Shown: positions 10,720 to 20,894, numbered from the stretch's first letter. The stretch: DNA of 64,000 nt from Watersipora subatra (GCF_963576615.1 NC_088715.1:57471302-57535301); one strand, 5' to 3'. Notes: generated by a model from the letters alone, not told the origin. Made by a program: numbers and translations.

Positions 10720-11335
10720 TAAGAAATAGCCTTAACGAAGGGCGGGGAGGGGGAGGGGGGGACGACTTCGAAAGGATGACCAAGACGAGTAGACTCCTCG
10801 CTACTCTACTCGCGACGAGATTAGAAGCGTTATTACGTAACTAGCTAGGAGAAACGAAAAGGCTAGCACTCGCGTATAGGCTTAACGAAGAGAGGGAGAC
10901 GACTTCGAAAGAGAAAGGCCGGTGAGAATAGCTTCGGTACTACCCGCGTCGAGATTAGAAGCGTTATTACGTAACTAGCTAGGAGAAGCGAATAGGCCAC
11001 TCTCGGCGCGCGCGAATGCCGTAATCCTTTAATTACATCTATACCGTAAAGAGAGTAAAGGCGAATCTAAAAGTTTTCTAAATACGCCGAAGGGAGTTTA
11101 AAAGTTGGCGCTTTCGCGCCAGTTACCGAACGGGACGAGCGAGAGACCGACTCCGAACTAGTCGAGGTAGGCCGGACCGCTTCGGCGAGACGGGCGGACC
11201 GGAAAAAAAGCGACTAGTCTTCGGCCCCGGCGAGGCCTCTCGGTTTCTTCGAGCGGCTCGTTCGCCCTAAACGGGGACACTCGCTCGGCGGCGAATCGGC
11301 CGCGACTGAGCGACGGACGGCCGTCCGGGCAATTT
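10047..11335 (+). repeat. U2 array spacer, A type, at the boundary with the mosaic region
   Basis: Ordinary A spacer with unexpanded minisatellite and (TA)n at 10658-10721, but it leads into the first interrupted U2. Similar spacers precede the U2 copies at 30653 and 46503, marking the starts of the higher-order blocks. Confidence 0.95.
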
Positions 11336-11831
11336 ATCGCTTCTCGGCCTATTGGCTAAGATCAAAGATTCGTGCTGCACGGCGGTCTTGCAGGTGTTTC
11401 ATTGCACAGCCCCCCGAAACACCCGCGTGGCAGGCGAGCGGTCACATCCGGGCCCGCACTAGGGATTCCCACCCGGGGTGCCGGCCAGGCCAGAGCATTC
11501 AAATGCTCCACGAGTCCTTGGAAGTTTCGGTGGTCGTTGTACCTCGGACATTCGTGATGACCTGGCAAGGTAAATTACCGCCCTGCAATAAATTCCAGGG
11601 GTTGACAACCCTTGGGGGGCTGACCTTGGCGAAAAGCCAATATCGTCGAGGTCAGCCCCACTCCATGTCATAAAACAGGAGTATCTGTTCTAATCAGTTT
11701 AATATCTGATTCGCGGCGCATCGCGCCGCTACGATATTAATCTGATTTTTGGAACGAGATGGAGCGCGGAAGCTTGCTTCGGCTCCGTCACGGGTTGTCT
11801 CGGTATCGCAGTACCTCCGAGCACGGCCCAC
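11336..11831 (+). pseudogene. U2: U2 snRNA interrupted by insertion, copy 8
   Basis: U2 nt 1-32 (11336-11367) and nt 38-187 (11682-11831) flank the insertion; unlike all other interrupted copies, U2 nt 33-37 (TGTAG) are missing. This copy could not be restored to normal U2 even if the insert were removed at the usual borders. It has an A-type 5' flank and a B-type 3' flank, so it may be a recombinant or a separate event. Confidence 0.9.
11368..11681 (+). mobile_element. U2-inserted element, variant 5' junction
   Basis: Same element as at 13243 but starting at its second base (ATTCGTG) directly after CAAAG of U2. The 3' junction (AACAGGAG then TATCTG) is as in the other copies. A fixed 3' end with a variable 5' end is what target-primed reverse transcription gives, but a later 6-bp deletion explains it equally well. 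Confidence 0.75.
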
Positions 11832-12517
11832 TCCCCTCGTCGGGAGGCACGAAACGAAAGATAAACTGAACCTACCTATTAGCCTACCTACCCGCCTACC
11901 TACCTACCTACCTACCTACCTACCTACCCACCTACCGGAAAAAAATTTTTGGCCGCGGGGCGGCGCTTTAAATTAACGCGCTTAGCGCGTAAATTCTTCC
12001 CGAAATCGCGAAAAAAACGACGCGGAGCGCGAGGGCGACCGCTCCGGTTTTAACTCGGCGAAAAGCGTGAAAGCGAGGCGCCGGCGACGACGCGGGCGCC
12101 TCGTCGACGTCCGTTAGCCGCGCCGACTAGCGCTCGCCGCGACCGAGCGCCCGTTTCGCGCGCGTTCGCTTTCGACTAAGCGCTCAGCCGTCGCTCCGAA
12201 ACTTTCGTCGCCGCCGCTCTTCCGCCCTCGCCTTCTTTCCCCGGTCACGCCAGCCTTTCGCCTACGTTTATATTTCTATAGACGTTGGGTGTTGGGTGTT
12301 GGGGTGTTCGGGGTGTTCGGGGTGTTCGGGGTGTTCGGGGTGTTCGGGGTGTTCGGGGTGTTCGGGGTGTTCGGGGTGAGCGGGTGGCGAGCGGACAGAC
12401 GAGAGACCGCAAAGGTTTCGTTCGGGGCGGAAATCGCCCGAGACGAACCGACCCGTTCTATCTACGCACGTCTTTAGTAGTCGAAAACTACGAATAATGA
12501 AAACTTTTATCTACATT

Positions 12518-12589
<72 letters not shown>

Positions 12590-13205
12590 TAAGAAATAGC
12601 CTTAACGAAGGGCGGGGAGGGGGAGGGGGGGACGACTTCGAAAGGATGACCAAGACGAGTAGACTCCTCGCTACTCTACTCGCGACGAGATTAGAAGCGT
12701 TATTACGTAACTAGCTAGGAGAAACGAAAAGGCTAGCACTCGCGTATAGGCTTAACGAAGAGAGGGAGACGACTTCGAAAGAGAAAGGCCGGTGAGAATA
12801 GCTTCGGTACTACCCGCGTCGAGATTAGAAGCGTTATTACGTAACTAGCTAGGAGAAGCGAATAGGCCACTCTCGGCGCGCGCGAATGCCGTAATCCTTT
12901 AATTACATCTATACCGTAAAGAGAGTAAAGGCGAATCTAAAAGTTTTCTAAATACGCCGAAGGGAGTTTAAAAGTTGGCGCTTTCGCGCCAGTTACCGAA
13001 CGGGACGAGCGAGAGACCGACTCCGAACTAGTCGAGGTAGGCCGGACCGCTTCGGCGAGACGGGCGGACCGGAAAAAAAGCGACTAGTCTTCGGCCCCGG
13101 CGAGGCCTCTCGGTTTCTTCGAGCGGCTCGTTCGCCCTAAACGGGGACACTCGCTCGGCGGCGAATCGGCCGCGACTGAGCGACGGACGGCCGTCCGGGC
13201 AATTT
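11832..13205 (+). repeat. U2 array spacer, B type
   Basis: First B spacer: CCTATTAGCC in the CCTA tract, CGCTCCGGTTTTAACTCGG and CTCGTCGACGTCCG markers, and a shortened pyrimidine stretch. The minisatellite has expanded to 8 copies of GGTGTTCGG (12303-12374). Flank marker CAAAGGTTTCG (B type); (TA)n at 12520-12591. No gene. Confidence 0.93.
12303..12374 (+). repeat. GGTGTTCGG minisatellite, 8 copies
   Basis: Exact 9-bp tandem repeat preceded by a GGGTGTT-like variant stretch and followed by GGTGAGCGG. Each copy junction gives a run of four G on the + strand, so any four copies can form a G-quadruplex. Copy number in this window runs from 1 (A spacers at the left) to 11 (58315-58413). Confidence 0.95.
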
Positions 13206-13707
13206 ATCGCTTCTCGGCCTATTGGCTAAGATCAAAGTGTAGCATTCGTGCTGCACGGCGGTCTTGCAGGTGTTTCATTGCACAGCCCCCCGAAACACCC
13301 GCGTGGCAGGCGAGCGGTCACATCCGGGCCCGCACTAGGGATTCCCACCCGGGGTGCCGGCCAGGCCAGAGCATTCAAATGCTCCACGAGTCCTTGGAAG
13401 TTTCGGTGGTCGTTGTACCTCGGACATTCGTGATGACCTGGCAAGGTAAATTACCGCCCTGCAATAAATTCCAGGGGTTGACAACCCTTGGGGGGCTGAC
13501 CTTGGCGAAAAGCCAATATCGTCGAGGTCAGCCCCACTCCATGTCATAAAACAGGAGTATCTGTTCTAATCAGTTTAATATCTGATTCGCGGCGCATCGC
13601 GCCGCTACGATATTAATCTGATTTTTGGAACGAGATGGAGCGCGGAAGCTTGCTTCGGCTCCGTCACGGGTTGTCTCGGTATCGCAGTACCTCCGAGCAC
13701 GGCCCAC
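13206..13707 (+). pseudogene. U2: U2 snRNA interrupted by insertion, copy 9 (reference B copy)
   Basis: U2 nt 1-37 lie at 13206-13242 and nt 38-187 at 13558-13707. The break falls inside the branch-point box GUAGUA (GTAG then TA). Both halves match the uninterrupted gene throughout, so the copy is broken only by the insertion. A functional snRNA would need the insert removed from the RNA. Most likely a dead copy maintained by array homogenisation. Confidence 0.92.
13243..13557 (+). mobile_element. 315-bp element inserted in U2 (reference copy)
   Basis: Starts CATTCGTGCTGCACGG and ends CATAAAACAGGAG; the AG shared by target and 3' end leaves the junction ambiguous by 2 bp, with at most a 2-bp target duplication. 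No long reading frame on either strand. Hairpins on the + strand: GGTGTTTC/GAAACACC (13269-13276 with 13292-13299), GAGCAT/ATGCTC (13369-13374 with 13379-13384), CCAGGGGTT/AACCCTTGG (13471-13479 with 13483-13491, one G-U), and a near-3' long hairpin, GGGGCTGACC/GGTCAGCCCC (13492-13501 with 13526-13535) enclosing TTGGC/GCCAA. The fixed site in U2 fits the U2-specific non-LTR retrotransposons (Keno, Utopia), of which this could be a SINE-like or 5'-truncated form; no reverse transcriptase is present to prove it. Confidence 0.65.
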
Positions 13708-14384
13708 TCCCCTCGTCGGGAGGCACGAAACGAAAGATAAACTGAACCTACCTATTAGCCTACCTACCCGCCTACCTACCTACCTACCTACCTACCTACC
13801 TACCCACCTACCGGAAAAAAATTTTTGGCCGCGGGGCGGCGCTTTAAATTAACGCGCTTAGCGCGTAAATTCTTCCCGAAATCGCGAAAAAAACGACGCG
13901 GAGCGCGAGGGCGACCGCTCCGGTTTTAACTCGGCGAAAAGCGTGAAAGCGAGGCGCCGGCGACGACGCGGGCGCCTCGTCGACGTCCGTTAGCCGCGCC
14001 GACTAGCGCTCGCCGCGACCGAGCGCCCGTTTCGCGCGCGTTCGCTTTCGACTAAGCGCTCAGCCGTCGCTCCGAAACTTTCGTCGCCGCCGCTCTTCCG
14101 CCCTCGCCTTCTTTCCCCGGTCACGCCAGCCTTTCGCCTACGTTTATATTTCTATAGACGTTGGGTGTTGGGTGTTGGGGTGTTCGGGGTGTTCGGGGTG
14201 TTCGGGGTGTTCGGGGTGTTCGGGGTGTTCGGGGTGTTCGGGGTGAGCGGGTGGCGAGCGGACAGACGAGAGACCGCAAAGGTTTCGTTCGGGGCGGAAA
14301 TCGCCCGAGACGAACCGACCCGTTCTATCTACGCACGTCTTTAGTAGTCGAAAACTACGAATAATGAAAACTTTTATCTACATT

Positions 14385-14442
<58 letters not shown>

Positions 14443-15058
14443 TAAGAAATAGCCTTAACGAAGGGCGGGGAGGGGGAGGGGGGGACGACTTCGAAAGGAT
14501 GACCAAGACGAGTAGACTCCTCGCTACTCTACTCGCGACGAGATTAGAAGCGTTATTACGTAACTAGCTAGGAGAAACGAAAAGGCTAGCACTCGCGTAT
14601 AGGCTTAACGAAGAGAGGGAGACGACTTCGAAAGAGAAAGGCCGGTGAGAATAGCTTCGGTACTACCCGCGTCGAGATTAGAAGCGTTATTACGTAACTA
14701 GCTAGGAGAAGCGAATAGGCCACTCTCGGCGCGCGCGAATGCCGTAATCCTTTAATTACATCTATACCGTAAAGAGAGTAAAGGCGAATCTAAAAGTTTT
14801 CTAAATACGCCGAAGGGAGTTTAAAAGTTGGCGCTTTCGCGCCAGTTACCGAACGGGACGAGCGAGAGACCGACTCCGAACTAGTCGAGGTAGGCCGGAC
14901 CGCTTCGGCGAGACGGGCGGACCGGAAAAAAAGCGACTAGTCTTCGGCCCCGGCGAGGCCTCTCGGTTTCTTCGAGCGGCTCGTTCGCCCTAAACGGGGA
15001 CACTCGCTCGGCGGCGAATCGGCCGCGACTGAGCGACGGACGGCCGTCCGGGCAATTT
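13708..15058 (+). repeat. U2 array spacer, B type
   Basis: Minisatellite 7 copies (14179-14241); B flank; short (TA)n at 14387-14444. The length pair matches the spacer at 33031-34381 exactly. Confidence 0.93.
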
Positions 15059-15560
15059 ATCGCTTCTCGGCCTATTGGCTAAGATCAAAGTGTAGCATTC
15101 GTGCTGCACGGCGGTCTTGCAGGTGTTTCATTGCACAGCCCCCCGAAACACCCGCGTGGCAGGCGAGCGGTCACATCCGGGCCCGCACTAGGGATTCCCA
15201 CCCGGGGTGCCGGCCAGGCCAGAGCATTCAAATGCTCCACGAGTCCTTGGAAGTTTCGGTGGTCGTTGTACCTCGGACATTCGTGATGACCTGGCAAGGT
15301 AAATTACCGCCCTGCAATAAATTCCAGGGGTTGACAACCCTTGGGGGGCTGACCTTGGCGAAAAGCCAATATCGTCGAGGTCAGCCCCACTCCATGTCAT
15401 AAAACAGGAGTATCTGTTCTAATCAGTTTAATATCTGATTCGCGGCGCATCGCGCCGCTACGATATTAATCTGATTTTTGGAACGAGATGGAGCGCGGAA
15501 GCTTGCTTCGGCTCCGTCACGGGTTGTCTCGGTATCGCAGTACCTCCGAGCACGGCCCAC
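15059..15560 (+). pseudogene. U2: U2 snRNA interrupted by insertion, copy 10
   Basis: Halves at 15059-15095 and 15411-15560, undecayed; same junctions as copy 9. Confidence 0.92.
15096..15410 (+). mobile_element. U2-inserted element
   Basis: Identical in length, junctions and hairpins to the reference at 13243. Confidence 0.65.
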
Positions 15561-16264
15561 TCCCCTCGTCGGGAGGCACGAAACGAAAGATAAACTGAAC
15601 CTACCTATTAGCCTACCTACCCGCCTACCTACCTACCTACCTACCTACCTACCTACCCACCTACCGGAAAAAAATTTTTGGCCGCGGGGCGGCGCTTTAA
15701 ATTAACGCGCTTAGCGCGTAAATTCTTCCCGAAATCGCGAAAAAAACGACGCGGAGCGCGAGGGCGACCGCTCCGGTTTTAACTCGGCGAAAAGCGTGAA
15801 AGCGAGGCGCCGGCGACGACGCGGGCGCCTCGTCGACGTCCGTTAGCCGCGCCGACTAGCGCTCGCCGCGACCGAGCGCCCGTTTCGCGCGCGTTCGCTT
15901 TCGACTAAGCGCTCAGCCGTCGCTCCGAAACTTTCGTCGCCGCCGCTCTTCCGCCCTCGCCTTCTTTCCCCGGTCACGCCAGCCTTTCGCCTACGTTTAT
16001 ATTTCTATAGACGTTGGGTGTTGGGTGTTGGGGTGTTCGGGGTGTTCGGGGTGTTCGGGGTGTTCGGGGTGTTCGGGGTGTTCGGGGTGTTCGGGGTGTT
16101 CGGGGTGTTCGGGGTGTTCGGGGTGAGCGGGTGGCGAGCGGACAGACGAGAGACCGCAAAGGTTTCGTTCGGGGCGGAAATCGCCCGAGACGAACCGACC
16201 CGTTCTATCTACGCACGTCTTTAGTAGTCGAAAACTACGAATAATGAAAACTTTTATCTACATT

Positions 16265-16342
<78 letters not shown>

Positions 16343-16958
16343 TAAGAAATAGCCTTAACGAAGGGCGGGGAGGGGGAGGGGGGGACGACTTCGAAAGGAT
16401 GACCAAGACGAGTAGACTCCTCGCTACTCTACTCGCGACGAGATTAGAAGCGTTATTACGTAACTAGCTAGGAGAAACGAAAAGGCTAGCACTCGCGTAT
16501 AGGCTTAACGAAGAGAGGGAGACGACTTCGAAAGAGAAAGGCCGGTGAGAATAGCTTCGGTACTACCCGCGTCGAGATTAGAAGCGTTATTACGTAACTA
16601 GCTAGGAGAAGCGAATAGGCCACTCTCGGCGCGCGCGAATGCCGTAATCCTTTAATTACATCTATACCGTAAAGAGAGTAAAGGCGAATCTAAAAGTTTT
16701 CTAAATACGCCGAAGGGAGTTTAAAAGTTGGCGCTTTCGCGCCAGTTACCGAACGGGACGAGCGAGAGACCGACTCCGAACTAGTCGAGGTAGGCCGGAC
16801 CGCTTCGGCGAGACGGGCGGACCGGAAAAAAAGCGACTAGTCTTCGGCCCCGGCGAGGCCTCTCGGTTTCTTCGAGCGGCTCGTTCGCCCTAAACGGGGA
16901 CACTCGCTCGGCGGCGAATCGGCCGCGACTGAGCGACGGACGGCCGTCCGGGCAATTT
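15561..16958 (+). repeat. U2 array spacer, B type
   Basis: Minisatellite 10 copies (16032-16121); B flank; long (TA)n at 16267-16344. Twin of the spacer at 34884-36281. Confidence 0.93.
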
Positions 16959-17460
16959 ATCGCTTCTCGGCCTATTGGCTAAGATCAAAGTGTAGCATTC
17001 GTGCTGCACGGCGGTCTTGCAGGTGTTTCATTGCACAGCCCCCCGAAACACCCGCGTGGCAGGCGAGCGGTCACATCCGGGCCCGCACTAGGGATTCCCA
17101 CCCGGGGTGCCGGCCAGGCCAGAGCATTCAAATGCTCCACGAGTCCTTGGAAGTTTCGGTGGTCGTTGTACCTCGGACATTCGTGATGACCTGGCAAGGT
17201 AAATTACCGCCCTGCAATAAATTCCAGGGGTTGACAACCCTTGGGGGGCTGACTTTGGCGAAAAGCCAATATCGTCGAGGTCAGCCCCACTCCATGTCAT
17301 AAAACAGGAGTATCTGTTCTAATCAGTTTAATATCTGATTCGCGGCGCATCGCGCCGCTACGATATTAATCTGATTTTTGGAACGAGATGGAGCGCGGAA
17401 GCTTGCTTCGGCTCCGTCACGGGTTGTCTCGGTATCGCAGTACCTCCGAGCACGGCCCAC
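16959..17460 (+). pseudogene. U2: U2 snRNA interrupted by insertion, copy 11
   Basis: Halves at 16959-16995 and 17311-17460, undecayed. Confidence 0.92.
16996..17310 (+). mobile_element. U2-inserted element, C-to-T variant
   Basis: Differs from the reference by C to T at 17254, the innermost base of the long 3' hairpin's left arm. The partner is G, so the change turns a G-C pair into G-U and the stem is kept. The same variant marks the copies at 36319, 52075 and 53945. Confidence 0.65.
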
Positions 17461-18148
17461 TCCCCTCGTCGGGAGGCACGAAACGAAAGATAAACTGAAC
17501 CTACCTATTAGCCTACCTACCCGCCTACCTACCTACCTACCTACCTACCTACCTACCCACCTACCGGAAAAAAATTTTTGGCCGCGGGGCGGCGCTTTAA
17601 ATTAACGCGCTTAGCGCGTAAATTCTTCCCGAAATCGCGAAAAAAACGACGCGGAGCGCGAGGGCGACCGCTCCGGTTTTAACTCGGCGAAAAGCGTGAA
17701 AGCGAGGCGCCGGCGACGACGCGGGCGCCTCGTCGACGTCCGTTAGCCGCGCCGACTAGCGCTCGCCGCGACCGAGCGCCCGTTTCGCGCGCGTTCGCTT
17801 TCGACTAAGCGCTCAGCCGTCGCTCCGAAACTTTCGTCGCCGCCGCTCTTCCGCCCTCGCCTTCTTTCCCCGGTCACGCCAGCCTTTCGCCTACGTTTAT
17901 ATTTCTATAGACGTTGGGTGTTGGGGTGTTCGGGGTGTTCGGGGTGTTCGGGGTGTTCGGGGTGTTCGGGGTGTTCGGGGTGTTCGGGGTGTTCGGGGTG
18001 TTCGGGGTGAGCGGGTGGCGAGCGGACAGACGAGAGACCGCAATGGATTCGTTCGGGGCGGAAATCGCCCGAGACGAACCGACCCGTTCTATCTACGCGC
18101 TTCTTTAGTAGTCGAAAACTACGAATAATGAAAACTTTTATCTACATT

Positions 18149-18214
<66 letters not shown>

Positions 18215-18830
18215 TAAGAAATAGCCTTAACGAAGGGCGGGGAGGGGGAGGGGGGGACGACTTCGAAAGGATGACCAAGACGAGTAGACTCCTCGCTACT
18301 CTACTCGCGACGAGATTAGAAGCGTTATTACGTAACTAGCTAGGAGAAACGAAAAGGCTAGCACTCGCGTATAGGCTTAACGAAGAGAGGGAGACGACTT
18401 CGAAAGAGAAAGGCCGGTGAGAATAGCTTCGGTACTACCCGCGTCGAGATTAGAAGCGTTATTACGTAACTAGCTAGGAGAAGCGAATAGGCCACTCTCG
18501 GCGAGCGCGAATGCCGTAATCCTTTAATTACATCTATACCGTAAAGAGAGTAAAGGCGAATCTAAAAGTTTTCTAAATACGCCGAAGGGAGTTTAAAAGT
18601 TGGCGCTTTCGCGCCAGTTACCGAACGGGACGAGCGAGAGACCGACTCCGAACTAGTCGAGGTAGGCCGGACCGCTTCGGCGAGACGGGCGGACCGGAAA
18701 AAAAGCGACTAGTCTTCGGCCCCGGCGAGGCCTCTCGGTTTCTTCGAGCGGCTCGTTCGCCCTAAACGGGGACACTCGCTCGGCGGCGAATCGGCCGCGA
18801 CTGAGCGACGGACGGCCGTCCGGGCAATTT
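17461..18830 (+). repeat. U2 array spacer, B-to-A hybrid
   Basis: B-type left half, minisatellite of 9 copies (17925-18005) lacking one GGGTGTT lead unit, then A-type flank markers (CAATGGATTCG, CGCGCTTC) before an uninterrupted U2. (TA)n at 18151-18216; GGCGAGCGCG variant near 18500. The switch between types occurs at or beside the minisatellite. Confidence 0.93.
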
Positions 18831-19017
18831 ATCGCTTCTCGGCCTATTGGCTAAGATCAAAGTGTAGTATCTGTTCTAATCAGTTTAATATCTGATTCGC
18901 GGCGCATCGCGCCGCTACGATATTAATCTGATTTTTGGAACGAGATGGAGCGCGGAAGCTTGCTTCGGCTCCGTCACGGGTTGTCTCGGTATCGCAGTAC
19001 CTCCGAGCACGGCCCAC
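18831..19017 (+). ncRNA. U2: U2 snRNA, copy 12 (uninterrupted)
   Basis: First intact gene in the mosaic region; sequence as copy 1. Confidence 0.97.
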
Positions 19018-19704
19018 TCCCCTCGTCGGGAGGCACGAAACGAAAGATTAACTGAACCTACCTACCTACCTACCTACCTACCTACCTACCTACCCACGCG
19101 CCTACCGGAAAAAAATCTTTTGCCGCGAGGCGGCGCTTTAAATTAACGCGCTTAGCGCGTAAATTCTTCCCGATTTCGCGAAAAAAACGACGCGGAGCGC
19201 GAGGGCGACAGCTCCGATTTTAACTAGGCGAAAAGCGTGAAAGCGAGGCGCCGGCGACTACGCGGGCGCTTCTTCGACGCCCGTTAGCCGCGCCGACTAG
19301 CGTTCGCCGCGATCGAGCGCCCGTTTCGCGCGCGTTCGCTTTCGACTAAGCGCTCAGCCGTCGCTCCGAAACTTTCGTCGCCGCCTCCGCCCTCGCCCTC
19401 TTTCCCCCCGGTCACGCGCTCGCGCATCGCCAGCCCTTCGCCTACGTTTATTTCTATAGACGTTGGGTGTTGGGTGTTGGGGTGTTCGGGGTGTTCGGGG
19501 TGTTCGGGGTGTTCGGGGTGTTCGGGGTGTTCGGGGTGTTCGGGGTGTTCGGGGTGTTCGGGGTGAGCGGGTGGCGAGCGGACAGACGAGAGACCGCAAA
19601 GGTTTCGTTCGGGGCGGAAATCGCCCGAGACGAACCGACCCGTTCTATCTACGCACGTCTTTAGTAGTCGAAAACTACGAATAATGAAAACTTTTATCTA
19701 CATT

Positions 19705-19776
<72 letters not shown>

Positions 19777-20392
19777 TAAGAAATAGCCTTAACGAAGGGC
19801 GGGGAGGGGGAGGGGGGGACGACTTCGAAAGGATGACCAAGACGAGTAGACTCCTCGCTACTCTACTCGCGACGAGATTAGAAGCGTTATTACGTAACTA
19901 GCTAGGAGAAACGAAAAGGCTAGCACTCGCGTATAGGCTTAACGAAGAGAGGGAGACGACTTCGAAAGAGAAAGGCCGGTGAGAATAGCTTCGGTACTAC
20001 CCGCGTCGAGATTAGAAGCGTTATTACGTAACTAGCTAGGAGAAGCGAATAGGCCACTCTCGGCGCGCGCGAATGCCGTAATCCTTTAATTACATCTATA
20101 CCGTAAAGAGAGTAAAGGCGAATCTAAAAGTTTTCTAAATACGCCGAAGGGAGTTTAAAAGTTGGCGCTTTCGCGCCAGTTACCGAACGGGACGAGCGAG
20201 AGACCGACTCCGAACTAGTCGAGGTAGGCCGGACCGCTTCGGCGAGACGGGCGGACCGGAAAAAAAGCGACTAGTCTTCGGCCCCGGCGAGGCCTCTCGG
20301 TTTCTTCGAGCGGCTCGTTCGCCCTAAACGGGGACACTCGCTCGGCGGCGAATCGGCCGCGACTGAGCGACGGACGGCCGTCCGGGCAATTT
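19018..20392 (+). repeat. U2 array spacer, A-to-B hybrid
   Basis: A-type left half (with CGATTTCGCG and a 6-bp longer CTCGCC pyrimidine stretch than the left block), minisatellite 9 copies (19481-19561), then B flank CAAAGGTTTCG before an interrupted U2. (TA)n at 19707-19778. Confidence 0.93.
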
Positions 20393-20894
20393 ATCGCTTC
20401 TCGGCCTATTGGCTAAGATCAAAGTGTAGCATTCGTGCTGCACGGCGGTCTTGCAGGTGTTTCATTGCACAGCCCCCCGAAACACCCGCGTGGCAGGCGA
20501 GCGGTCACATCCGGGCCCGCACTAGGGATTCCCACCCGGGGTGCCGGCCAGGCCAGAGCATTCAAATGCTCCACGAGTCCTTGGAAGTTTCGGTGGTCGT
20601 TGTACCTCGGACATTCGTGATGACCTGGCAAGGTAAATTACCGCCCTGCAATAAATTCCAGGGGTTGACAACCCTTGGGGGGCTGACCTTGGCGAAAAGC
20701 CAATATCGTCGAGGTCAGCCCCACTCCATGTCATAAAACAGGAGTATCTGTTCTAATCAGTTTAATATCTGATTCGCGGCGCATCGCGCCGCTACGATAT
20801 TAATCTGATTTTTGGAACGAGATGGAGCGCGGAAGCTTGCTTCGGCTCCGTCACGGGTTGTCTCGGTATCGCAGTACCTCCGAGCACGGCCCAC
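20393..20894 (+). pseudogene. U2: U2 snRNA interrupted by insertion, copy 13
   Basis: Halves at 20393-20429 and 20745-20894, undecayed. Confidence 0.92.
20430..20744 (+). mobile_element. U2-inserted element
   Basis: Reference form, standard junctions. Confidence 0.65.

Noticed and set aside
12285-12497. Frames of Gly-Val-Arg, Val-Phe-Gly or Arg-Thr-Pro repeats over the minisatellite
   Set aside because: A 9-bp repeat is open in several frames on both strands by arithmetic alone; copy number varies freely and no conserved start or domain is present.
13232-13547. Overlapping 61-70 codon frames on both strands of the insert
   Set aside because: They overlap one another on opposite strands, are short, and show no reverse transcriptase, zinc finger or nuclease motif; the insert looks non-coding.
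13243-13557. Ordinary spliceosomal intron in U2
   Set aside because: No placement of the ambiguous border gives GT...AG or AT...AC ends that restore U2.
13241-13557. Group I intron (exon ending in U, insert ending in G, GUGU able to pair with GCAC near the 5' end, a hairpin where P8 would be)
   Set aside because: No convincing P3, P4-P6 or P7 guanosine-site pairing was found; only three base pairs could be made for a P7. Kept only as a test suggestion.
13243-13557. tRNA-derived SINE head or hammerhead ribozyme
   Set aside because: No acceptable A and B boxes at proper spacing, and the CUGANGA/GAAA hammerhead core is incomplete (GTGATGA only, motifs in the wrong order).
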